Below are positions 1-12,600 of a stretch of DNA of 64,000 nt, piece after piece; the first letter of the stretch is position 1; each line of letters opens with the position of its first letter. The notes under the pieces are model-generated. The model worked only from the letters and a program-made list of their open reading frames with translations, searched no databases and had not been told where the DNA came from. The DNA is taken from assembly GCA_024138015.1 (NCBI GenBank), contig JAMXBB010000010.1, forward strand, positions 9,073,653-9,137,652. The letters are read 5' to 3'. The translations under genes were made by a program, and so were the position numbers. This DNA is from Lumnitzera littorea (lineage: Eukaryota > Streptophyta > Magnoliopsida > Myrtales > Combretaceae).

Positions 1-683
1 TTATGAACTAATGGATAAATAGCAAAATTAATAGTGGTTTACAGTATATTTTATTTTTATCCTTACAATGTAGTTTTCATATGATGTACCATGTACACAC
101 AATGGTTATGGGAAAAATAAATTTATACCAATGTTTTAATTATTATAAAAAGTTTATGATTTAAATATATCATTTTGAAAAAATTTAGGATTTTATAGTT
201 AAAAAAACTTTTATCCAATTGAAGTTTTATAGGAGTTTTTAAAAACTTATTATTCAAATTGAATGTTCATTAATTTTATTGTAAGAATAAAAAAAAGATT
301 TAAAGGGATTCTAATTTAATGTTTTCATATTTAAGTCATTGTGGGTGCACAGTCCGTTTGTATAACAGTAAGTTGTATGCTGGAAGGGAAAAAAATTAAT
401 CTTTTGATGATTGGTATCGGCTATATTTTGTCTTTTTTTATTTTTATTTGCAAATTGGGAAAACTGAAAATGATGCCTGGGTTGGAATAAAGTTCGATTA
501 ATAATAATAAGAGTAAACATAATAACAGGAGGATTCACTCCCGGATCAAGAAGCAATCGCATAATCTTCAACCGATCTCCTCCTCCTCCGACACTTCCCG
601 CTTGTGTTGTTGCTGATCTCTCTCTTCCAGCTTCTTCTCTTCTGTAGGATTTGATAGACATAGATTGACAGAAAGGAGAGAGA
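1..683 (+). promoter_or_regulatory. Upstream region and probable 5' UTR of the SCY1-like gene
   Basis: The first 480 bases are AT-rich with no coding signal. From about 560 to 660 the plus strand becomes pyrimidine-rich (runs of tcctcctcc and ctctctcttcc), which is typical of plant 5' leaders. A purine-rich stretch (gaaaggagagagaa) then precedes the ATG at 684. No confident TATA box was identified. Minus-strand open frames here look like chance. Confidence 0.4.
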
Positions 684-3600
684 ATGTTGAAATTCTTGAA
701 GGGAGTGGTGGGTGGATCCGCAACGGGAGTGAAAGATCTTCCTTATAACATAGGCGAACCCTATCCTTCCGCCTGGGGCTCTTGGATTCACTTCCGTGGC
801 ACCTCCAAGGTACTACCTCTATTTTATTAGGGCAATTTGCAATGCCAAAACCACTTGATGTTTGAATTGCTGTGCTGGAACGTGTATGATTAGTGACAGG
901 TTAAGTCGGACAAGTAATAACTTGATGCTTGAACCGCTGTTTGATCTCAGAGAATGCTTTCGTCACGTGTAATTCTGATTCCATGAGGCCAATTTTTGGG
1001 GCCTTATACTATGCACAAGCGTTGTTTGACTTGCGATGTGCTTATGATGGTGCTATTGGTTTATAGGTAGTATGAAAATGTGAATTTTCGGTGAACAGCT
1101 TACATTTTGGTTATAGAAAGTATGTTTTGTAGGATTAGCAATAGGTGTGAGCTATTTGCTAGGACAAACATAATCGGAGTCTTTGCATGGCTTGTGAAGA
1201 TCCTCGACTTGACAAAGTGCTGATCTCTTGAACTTGTTTTCTCTGATTAAGTTAATGGTTTCATTGTTGAATACTTTCTGTTTAAAATTCATTATATAGT
1301 CTTGATTGATGGAACCGAAATGAAAAGAGAGAGAGTAAGAAATTTTTACTTCATCGAGATACCCTTTAGGCAAAGAGTTGTAAGTTGAGTAAGATCAAAT
1401 TCATTATTATTAGGGGATAGAGGTTAAGAAAGGAGGTGACTTTCTCCTTCTATATCATCATTATACGTTAAAAGCCAATTATCACAAATATAATTTACTG
1501 TAAAAAGAAAGGTCTTATAATTGCTGAAATTGTTGACTTTCTGGATGACATCTCCCATAAATAATTTTTGCAACCCTTGGTAGCCTTCAGTATATTTTAA
1601 TGTTTCTATGGAAAAAGTAACTATATATCTATGTGGAACAGGTGGTAAAAGTATGACATTTGGAATTACCAAAGAGAAAATTGACCTTTGGGTAATAAAA
1701 AGGATGTGATATTCGATGCGATACTGCATATAGGCGTTTATTTCAATTGTCCTGTTGGTGGTATTAAACTTAAATGTTAACGTTGTTGTTGCTGTCACTC
1801 TAACCTTTTCCAAGTATAATTGGATGCTTTTACATCATTGTTTAGAGCCCCTCATTGAATGAGTTCCTTGCTTACATTTCTCTTGGGCTTGATTCTTCTT
1901 TCATGTCACCTGGGTCATATCTTCATATGTTTTGATGGGTCTATGTTATTTTCCAGGATGATGGATCTCCAGTGTCGATATTTTCCCTTTCAGGCAACAA
2001 CCCCCAAGATGGACATTTAGCTGCTGGTCGTAATGGTGTCAAGCGCCTCCGGACAGTAAGCTCTACTCACTGTGATATCATATTTGTACACCTTATCACG
2101 ATAGTAGAATTTGGAAATTTATGTGGTATTATGCATGGAGAGAATTTCCTGTGTAAAGAATAAAAAGGAAGCTGAAAGCCCTAGCAAGCAAACCTGTGAA
2201 ATGAACTGTAAAAACAACTTACACTGTCTACAAATTTTTCAACGTAGATACAAACTGACTTGGTGAACGGAAAAAGGAAAAAAGAAAATAATAAGCAATT
2301 GTTTGATTTCCTGGGGATAGGGCAACCGATATAGTATCAAACTCGAGCTCGACTAAAGAACGCGAAGCTCGAGTTCAATCAAGCTTTATATTTTGAGCTT
2401 AAGGTCGACCCAAAGATATATTTAGTAAGTTAGAGTTTCACTTGATTAGCTTGATCAAGTTTGAAATTTTTATAAATTTTCGTTAAACAACCTTAAAATC
2501 ACTTATATTTAAAAAAATTAAAAATTATACCAAACTCGCTTAATCTTGTAAACGTGACAAGTTTGATATCCTAGGGCTCAAGCTTGACTTGATTTACTAT
2601 TTAAGTAACTTGGACTTGACTTCACTATTATCAAATTGAATTTGAGTAAAAACTAGAGCCAAGTTTGAATAGTTTGTAAATTGACTTGGTTTATTTACAC
2701 CCTTACTTGGGACTTGCTTGCTGGAAGAAATCATTACCTGAACGGATGTGCAAAATTATATCACTGGGCCCTAAGGTGGCACTAATTAATTTTTCACAGG
2801 TTTAGACATGTGGAAATAAGTCAAGTGTTCTGCATAAAAGACATGCTTGATTGTGGCAATGTATAACTGTAGCATATGTATTTAAGATTTTTCATTTGAA
2901 ATAATTAGGCACTGACTTTTCTGCATATGCCTGCCTTTGCATGAAAAGCTTCTCTCTATATTCAAAACGAAAGCTGATGGTGGAGTGAACATGAGCAACA
3001 TTGGACTGATTTTCATTTGGATGATGAAAATACTGAGAAGCTATTTTGCAAAAGGGTAAAAAGATAGATGAATTGTCGATGTCCTGAGAATAACAAGCAG
3101 TGATGGGTGTCCTATGATTTTCCTTCTGAATTCTCAGTCCAAAAATGCATGCTTGGGCAATTTCAAGCAACAAAGGATTTTCAATTATCAAGTAAACCAT
3201 AAAATGTTAGCCACAGTTCTTACTTTCATCTTTGAAATAATTTTTCTGTGAACAAGTGTTTCGCAAAAACAAATAGTTGCAAAGGTGAAAAATTAACATT
3301 CTGAAACTACAGTTGTGGGTGGCTGCAAAGATGGAGTAAATCAATGGAATTGATTACTCAACACTCCCTCTTTCTCCTTCTCCCAACCAAAAAAAAAGGG
3401 GGCAAATCAGAGAAAGGCATTCGCAATAGAAATGGGTTTGTAGTGTGAGAAAATTAAAAGCCATTGCTCTAAAAACCACAACCAAAGAAACTATTTCTCA
3501 TAGGCTTTAAACAATTAAAATTCAAAAACTTCAACCTCTAAAAACTCAAAACAATTTTTACCTATTTCATTACTTATCCTTCCTTAAGTTTACTGGGAGT

Positions 3601-6600
3601 TTCAAGCCTTCTGTTTCTTTTTAAGTTTCAAGTTCTGCTCTCTTTGTCTCATGTTCCAACTAGTTTGTTTCATTTGTGTGCTTAATCCTTGTCTTTACTT
3701 TCCTTCCTGCATTTGTTTTTCCACCATGGTCCTCCACTGTTATTTGTGCCAGAAAAAACACCATAACCTTTCTCATCATTCAAACCTCCATCCTAAATGC
3801 CACTTTCAAGTCCTAAAATAACTGTCCTCAGCCCAGTCCATTTGCTTTGAAACAAAGAAATGTTGTTTCTCAATCTAGCCACCTGTAAACCACCTTTTAA
3901 ACCAGTGGAAAATATCTATGAATGATAGATTTTTGACATTAAATAAATCAGTCTTAGATTTTTTTTGGATAATTAATAAATTAGTCTTAGTGGAATTTGT
4001 ATTTGTAAAAATTTACCAATGAGTTAACACAAACACTGTTTGTAACCAAAATCAGCCTAAGGATTCAGCAACAGCTATGGACTTTCTAAACTTAGCTCCA
4101 GTACTCAAGACATATCTTAAGCTTGTAATACTCCAAAGTCCAAGAAGGTGCATAATTGATGTGACCCTATAGTTGATGCTAGAAAGTTGCACTACCTAGT
4201 AACCAGCATCATGATGGTTCTAAAAAATTAGCAGGTATACCTGCTTTTGAGGATTATGCAAAACAACTTTTCTATCCAGATTTCCATTTCCCATTGCCCA
4301 CAGATGAAAAATCTTATGCCCAGGCTTGTCCCAAAACCCTTTGTATCGAGGAATCGATTGCTCCTTGAACTACTACTTTGCTGTGAAGGATGTGTTGCTC
4401 ATGCAGGGAGGTTGCTGAGCATTGTGTAAGGGTTTGGAGGAACATTATTGTTGGCACTTCTTGGCTGCGGTTGCTTTTCCTAGCTGTGGATAGCATCATT
4501 TACTCTTTTGGATTATGAAAAGGTTGGAGCAAGTCTCGAGTGATAGGAAAGGTATCTTATTCTTTTAGTTGGTGATGAGTATCAAGTGCTAAGATGCCTT
4601 GGTACTTTGTGAGAAATACCTTTCTCTCCAATGCCGGCGCCCCTTTGCTAGAATTGAATCCTCTCTGGTCCCTTTTTGAGTGAAGTTGTGAATGTATCTG
4701 TGGATTTTTTTTCCCATGCAAGTAGGTTTTGTGGTTAGTCTATTGGGTAGCCTTTTGTGGTGGATCTTGTGATTATACAAATGGACTAGGAAAGCCATGC
4801 TTGTGCTTGTGTGGAGTTAGAGGACCAGGAAAGCCTTGCATGTGCTTGTGTGGAGATAGAGGCGGCTATGGATATCCATCAAGTCATAGTAATGAAATAC
4901 CTTGACGTAGAAGTTGAATACCAATTGCTTTCCAAAAGGCTTATTACCTTGTGAAGTATTTCGGGCATGAGTGAGTCTTGCCAGGTAAAGGATGTGAGTC
5001 CAAAAGCATTTAAGGCACCTATTAGCATCATCCCTCTTAATGAGAAGGATAAGGAATGTTGGCAGAAAGCTTTTGATTAGTAATGCAGAGAAGGATTTGC
5101 AAGCTCATTTTGATTGCACCCTCATGTATGTGCTTTGCTCCATGAACTTGTTGAAGGCTGAATTGAAATTGTCTTCCAAGATGGAGTTGGAAATCTACCT
5201 GATACTTTTAGCGCTGCTTAGGATGAGTTGACAATGATCCAGACAAGTAATTTATAAGCCCCTCTTGGAAGTGCAAACTTGGAGTTGGAAAATGTACTCT
5301 ATGGAAAGTTTTATAGTTGGATTGTGCTGAAAGAAAATTTTCTCAAGTAAAAAAATTACGATTGGAGTGTTGCTCCAATTGGCTAATGACAATTTGAAGC
5401 CCCTCTAACTACGTCACTCGTGATTTAGACCATACCATATTCCTATCTTGCCGTGTTTAAGTCTGGATTAGAATTGAAATGCTTCCTTAGCTCGCTACTT
5501 GACGAAGAATGAGGCATTCTTTAACTTGGGAAGTCATAGTACCCCTTAGCTTAATGTTTTCCATGTAGATCTGTACTAGCAAAACTGGCGTTGAGTAAGG
5601 AAAGGAGGCTCTTACTACTTTAATGGCCTTTTTTTGGACTTTAGGTGCATCCTAAAGCAACTTGATTCTAGTTTCGTCACTCCTGTTCTAAAGGCAATTA
5701 ATCTTACCTTTGTTAATGATTTCTAACCTATTTATTGTGGTACAACTCTATATGAGTGTTTTTGCCTTTCCTGGTGGGTAAAGAGCAAGTTGCTTTTTTA
5801 AAGAATTGGTGTGCAGTGGATAACATTCTCTTATCAAGTTGTTAAAGGTTTATCATTGGAGTGACTATGCTTAGTGAGTGGCCCTAAAAGTGGACTTGAA
5901 GTTATTCTTTTATCTATCAACTTTCCAACTGCCTTTGTTAATTTGAAATGCAATGTACTTCCTCTAAAAGATCCTCAATTAATTTTAATAGTGATGGCTG
6001 GTTTTTCATGTAGTGCTAGAAGAATCTACCCAGTTGATCTCATGTCACCCTAACTCTTTTTCATCATGTGGAACTTTTTCTTGTATTACGAGATATGAAG
6101 CTTCAAACTAATAGGTTTGGGTTCTTCAAATGTTGATCTAAGAGTTTTCAATTCAATTTTTTGACCTAGATGAAAATCGAATATTACTTGAGCTTAGAGC
6201 TTTAGAGGAAAACTAGTCCGCAAGCTAATGCTCAGCTTCTCAAGTGTTAGTTGGAAAAACGATCATGCCCCTCTCCTCTCTAACCGCCTTCTATTTATAC
6301 ACCAAATCTACCATCTATCTAACAAAAGTAACCAAAATACGTACACGTGTAACTAATCCTCTCTACTCTTATTATGTATCCTTACTCTTTCGCTTATATA
6401 CATATCGAATAGGAGGAGATACTCTTGGAGTCTTATCAATGCCACCCTCCACCAATTGTTCTTGTCCTTAAGGACAAAGTTAGGAAATTGAAGTTTAAAA
6501 GTGGCCTTATCAACCTAAGTTGCATCAGTGGAGGCTTTTCCCCTCTAATGCACTAATGCTTGTGGAATTTCTATACCATCTTGAACCAAGAAACGTTGTC

Positions 6601-9600
6601 CCAAGATGTTGACAGGTTACGAATGTTGGCGGTTGTCATAATCATCTTTTGCCACATGAAAATGAGTAGGCAACTCGTTTGAAGTCAAAAAAACATTGGA
6701 AGATTTCTTCAACAAGGAGACATGAAAGATTGGATGTGCTTTACAACCTAGAGGTAGCTGAAGTTTGTGAGCAACATTCCTTATCCTCTCTAATATTTGA
6801 TACGGTCCAAAATATCTTGGAGACAATTTAGTACATTTTTTTGTGTTTAATCGTTGCTATAAAGCAAGTCGAATCCTCAAAAATACCCAATCTCCCACAT
6901 TAAATTCCACATGCCTCCTATGCTTGTTAGCTTGCACATAATTGCTAAGTTGAGCCTTTGTAAGATTAACTTGCAGCTGTTGCAATACATCATTCTTGTC
7001 TTTTAGAGTTGTTAAAATAGTAGGGCTCGCAATCTCACCACTCACAAAGGAAAGAATAGATGGAGGCGACCGGCCATATACTAATTCAAAAGGGGTAAAC
7101 TTGGCCGATGAGTGATAAGAAGTATCGTAAAAAAACTCAGCCCAAGGAAGCCAAAATGACCATCTTCTAAGCTGTTCACTGCAAAAATATCTCAAATAGC
7201 ATTCTAAGCTCCTATTAAGTACTTCAGTTTGGCCATTTGTTTTTGGATGGTATGAAGTACTGAAATGTAATCATATACCTTAAGCTTTAAACAAGTGGCA
7301 CCAAAAAGAGCTAACAAAAATGGGATCCCTATCACTCACTATGGTATGGGAAATACCATGTAAGTGTACCACTTCTTTCACAAAAACATTAGCTACGGTC
7401 TTAGCAGTATAGGGATGTTTCAACAACACAAAATGTTCGTATTTGGAAAGTTGATCAACAACCACCAAAATTGTGTCAAAGCCTCTAGATTTTGGAAGAC
7501 CCACCACAAAATCCGTAGAAATGTCTTCCTAAATTGCCTTAGGTATAGGCAATGGATTTAAGAGACCAGCAGGTGAGAGCATTAGGGACTTATTCTACTG
7601 ACATACGGCACAATAGGCCACAAAATGCTCTACATCTCGTTTAAGGCCTACCTAATACAAGTTAGCAGCAAGCCTTCGATATGTCTTTAAGAATCTAGCA
7701 TATCCTCCAATGGGAGAACTATGAAAACTTATGTAGAAATAAGGTCACTCAAGAAGAATTCTTTGGTAACACCAACCTATCATGATAGAAGAGAGTATCA
7801 TTGACCAGCCGAAATCCTTCACTAGCTGATTGTCCTTGTCACAACAGATCAACCTTGGTGGATAAGATAGGATCAGACATCACTGCCTTCCGAATATCGG
7901 CCATATTAGTCTAAATTGGACCAAAAATACCCCCTAACTTAGCATCATGCTTAAGGTCAGGAGTAGAAGACAACAAATTGACATTAGATAAAGCATCGGG
8001 TTTAGTATCAGCAACAATAACTTCATCGAATTGTCGAGACAATGCATTAGCTGCTTTATTATTGAGCCTACTGCAATACTTAACCTCAAAATCAAATCTC
8101 AGCAACTTATATAACCAATTTTGCTGTGTAGGAGTGGTGATTCGTTGTCGCAGCAAACATTTCAAAGACTTATAATTAGATTTCACAATGAACTTCCGCT
8201 CGAGAAGATATGGGCACCAATAATTGATTGACAACGCTAAAGCCGTGAGCTCTTTCTCATAGGTTTCAAAGTTTTATCCAAGAGAGCCATACTATAATAA
8301 GCGATTGGATGGCTACCTTGTTAGAGTACCGCCCTAAGTCCACAACCTGAAGCATCACATTCTACAACAAATGGATGATCAAAATTAGGCATAGCAAGGA
8401 CAGGGGCTTGAATAAGAGCTCCTTTAAGTTACCAAAAGGCCTCCTCAACTTCGATAGTCCACACAAAACAATTTTTTTTTTAATAATTGAGTTAGTGGAC
8501 GAGCTATTTTCCCATAGTCCTTGACAAACTTATGATAGGAACCCGTTAGATCCAAGAACCCATGCAAACTCTTTACTGAAATAGGGTTAAGCCATTCCAA
8601 CACTGCCTTTACCTTATTAGGGTCCATTCCTATGCCATTCGATGAAATAACATGTCCTAAATGTTCAAGAGATCGTTGACTAAAGAAACATTTTTTGTTG
8701 TTGGCCGAAAAGTAAGCACTTTACAATAACTCAAAAACAACTCTTAACTGTGAAATATGAGTAGTCATATCAACACTATAGATCGGTATATCATAAAAAA
8801 ATATAAGTACAAATGCATGAAGATATGGTCGAAATAAGTCATTCATCACCGCCTGAAAAGTAGTTGGTACGTTCGTGAGGCTAAAAGGCATAACAAGGAA
8901 CTCATAATGTCCTTGATGAGTCCTAAAATCGGTTTGAATATCCTCAAGTGCTACCCTAATTTGATGATAACCTGCTTTTAGATCAATCTTAGAAAACACT
9001 GTAGCTCCATAGAATTCATCTAACAACTCTTCAATGGCAAGAATTGGATACTTGTCCGGTATAGTAGCTCCATTTAAAGCATGATAATCTACACAAAATC
9101 TTCATGAAGCATCTTTTTTTTTTTTTTGACAAGGATCACTTGACTAGAAAATGGGCTGGTACTAGGCCTTATGATCCCTACATTAAGCATTTCCGCAACT
9201 AATTCTTTTATCTTTGTATTTTGGACCTGAGCATAATGATAAGTGCGAATGTTAATAGGTTCTTGACCATCTTTGAGCGGTATGTGATGATCCATTAGAT
9301 GTAAAGGAGGCAACCTAATCTTATTGACAAAAATATCCAAAAATTCCTCCAACAACTGCTTAGTCTGTAGATTTAACAATGACATTTGGCTGTGCTACTG
9401 CTCAACCAACTCAATTTGCCGTAGCATACCATAAGCAACACAATAATTAGAAGTCACTGTATTAAGAGGAAAATAGTTTGTTGACTCCTCGTAGAAACAC
9501 CCTAAACCACTATTCGAACAACCATTCGATATATCTTCCAACTTTTCCCGAGGCCATATCATTCAACTTAATTAAGGACTTCGTTGAAATAGGAGATATA

Positions 9601-12600
9601 AACAAAAGTATGATCCCCTTGCGAAACAAATTCACCCCTTTCAATAGGGATTTTCATCATCATAGCTCCCTAATTCACTTTAACTTCTCCTAAAGTATGT
9701 AGCCATTGAATGCCAAGAATCACATCAACACCACCAAGTTTTAATACGTAGCAAGAGATAACAAATGAAACCGTATCAACGTGCAATTGTAAATCACAAT
9801 ATTTGCCTTGGGAAGTAATAATCTGCCCATCCCCTAAAGCAACCCAAAATGGTGTTGTAATAATAGGAGAAAAATACATGTGGTCAACAAAATCACGGGA
9901 AATAAAATTGTGATTAGCCTTACTATCAACAAGCACAACAACAGGAATAGAGTTTAATGATGCCCTGAACTTCATAATATGCGATCCATTTAATCCATAA
10001 AAGGATAACATAGTTAACTTAAAGGAAGATTCAACAATATTAAGATCATATCAAGTCGAATCTAGTTTTTGCAGAGCTATAGTTGCTTAAGGTACAGCTA
10101 CATCCTCCCAATCCTCCTCTTGTCCATCATAATCTTCTTCCATAACTAAAAGCCGTAATGACTTATTATGACATTTATGTTGAGGGTTAAATGGTTGATC
10201 GCATTTAAAACAGAAGCCTTTATTTTTCTTATCCAAAAGTTCAGCATACGACAATTGTCGTTGGCCTCTACCACCTTGAAAGTTATGACTCCCCTTAGAA
10301 TTCAATGTTTTAGCTTTATTATATAAGCTAGAAGAAGACTTAGCCGAGCGTGGAGCAGAGAAACTGGACAAGGAAGGTTGAGAAGGCATACCTAAAGGAC
10401 GAGAAGGAATACCTCAAGGATGAGAGTGCAAAAATTGAGAAACAAAGAAAGCTAAATTACCATAGACAGACGAAGGTGCAGACCAAGCATGAGTTGGCCT
10501 AAGTCCAAAAGAGTCGCCTTGACTAGAAATAGCAGAACCAGGTGAATAGGAAGCACTAACCACTACGCCACATTGAAATTCACGCTTAATGCTCATTGAG
10601 AGTTCCATGGTAGCTGCTAATGTTAAAGGCTTGAGTGTTTGAACTCGAACACAAATTTCCTCCTTCAATCCTCCAAGATAATAGCTAAACAACTGAAGCT
10701 CTGTTAATTTAGGTGCTTGTGAAGCTAGGGCTTCAAATTGCTCAATATAGTGAGCAATAGAACCAGTTTGACAAAGAGTAGACAAACTGACATAAGGATT
10801 GGTTGCTGAAGGAGAATTATAACGGAAAAGTAATTCATGCACCATTAACGGCCAATCAAGGCGAGGAGTTCGGTGTTGAAGCATATGCAACCAAAAAATA
10901 GCTTGTCCTTACATACACATAGTAGCTAAAGGAACCTTACGAAGATTTGGTATAGCGTAAACTAGAAAATATTGCTCCATAGCCGTAATCTAGGTAGAAG
11001 GCTCTCGTCCATCGAACAATGGAAGAGGAATGCGAGAAGTTGGTAGAGTATGATCATCCTCTACTCCTGTGAACAGATCTAGAGGTGGACAGTGAGGAGA
11101 AATAGGTTGTGGAGGACGAAATAAGTGATCACCACTAAAAAGGTGAGTATGCTCCAAATCAGGCGCAAACTGATTCGAAGAACCATAGCAATCAAGATGA
11201 ACGGTAGGACAGGTAGAAATAGTCTCGTGGATCATCTACTGGATAAATGATAAAGCTTTATTGGGAGAAGATGATTGAGTTGCATAATTGTTGAATAGCT
11301 GCTCTTGTAAATCTGCAAGTGAAGAACAAAATTCATCCGTAAAATCAATTAGGGATTTTTCCAAAGAATCAACACACCCTTCTAGACGAGTCATAGTGAA
11401 ATCCACAAGCGGTGCCAAATTGATAGGTTTAGGTTCTTCAAATATTGATCTGAGCATTTTTAATTCAACTTTTTGATCTAGATGAAAACCAAATATTACT
11501 TGAGCTTAGAACTTTAGAAGAAAACTAGTCCACGAGCTAATGCTCTGCTTCTCAAGTTTTAGTCTGAAAAATGATCATGCCCCTCTCCTTTCTAACTGTC
11601 TCCTATTTATACACTAAATTTACCATTTAACTAACAAAAGTGACCAAAATATGTACACGTGTAACTAACCCCCTCTGCCCTTATTATGTATCCTTACTCT
11701 TCCACTTATATAAATATCGAATAGGATGAGATACTCTTGGAGTCTTATCACAAACCATGACTTTAAATTTCACTAAAGATGTAAGAAGGTGAAGCTCTTC
11801 CATTTTTTCATTTTTGTTTTGCCAATAATTAGATGAAATTTTCTGCAACTAGGGTGGATTCATCAAGCTTTATCAAGAAAGTGCTTATGGAGTTTGTAGG
11901 AATATTTTGGGCTATTAGCTAATCTTGTCAAGCAAAAGGATCTTTTTTGGTGTTGACATATCCTTGGATTTTGAGATTTTGTAGCTCCATGTTGTTCAGG
12001 TAGAAAATTGCCTGCGCGCTACTTAGGGGCATCTTTAACATCCTTAAAGCTGTCTAAACTTTGATGGAGCAGATCATGAGACTAATAAGGCATTTGACTA
12101 GCACAACTCCATCTTATGTGGGTTGGGTATAGCTCATCAAATCAATAGGCTTCTCACTGTTTGTCTAGTGGTTCTTTGTCTTGATCTTGCCTAAAAGTGC
12201 ATTACAGGATATATCACACTGTATCTGACAAATCCTATGAAATGATAAGTATGAGGGGTGCCTCATGTAAAAATTGCTTGGATTAAAAGAGTGTGCTTTG
12301 GTGTAGAGGTAGCCTTGGTATCATTGATCTAATTGTGTGGAACAAGGCTGCACAAGTTATACACAGAAATTTGTGTGAGGACCTTGAGGAGGGCATATGG
12401 GCTTATTTGGTGTGTTTTTCTGTCCTTAAGTTAGAAGTTTTTAGGTGGTTAAAGCTCTGTTGGTTACTCTTAAGGCTTAGAGGAGGATTTTGGGCTCAAA
12501 GATCAGTTTACACCTCTTTTGGAGTGAATCCTTGCAAATGGAATTACCAAATCTGTTTCATATGTTGATTGGCACCTCTTTGGTCCTCTAAGCGACAAAT

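Larger units (their letters stand above)
6109..11750 (-). mobile_element. Complete but defective Ty3/gypsy LTR retrotransposon (chromovirus, Reina-like by size)
   Basis: A 5642-bp element bounded by two 330-bp LTRs and flanked by CAAAC on both sides. In minus-strand order it encodes gag with a zinc knuckle, protease, reverse transcriptase, RNase H and integrase, the Ty3/gypsy order. Each domain is broken by stops or shifts. The gag-RT-integrase style, small LTRs and short total length fit chromoviruses, and Reina in particular; the clade is inference. It sits antisense in intron 2 of the SCY1-like gene. By hand count the LTRs differ at about 38 of 330 sites, mostly transitions, so the insertion is old. 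Confidence 0.92.

Noticed and set aside
4247..5231. Several 60-70 codon frames in intron 2 on both strands
   Set aside because: No recognisable motif and no support from neighbouring frames. Probably decayed repeat DNA of unknown type.
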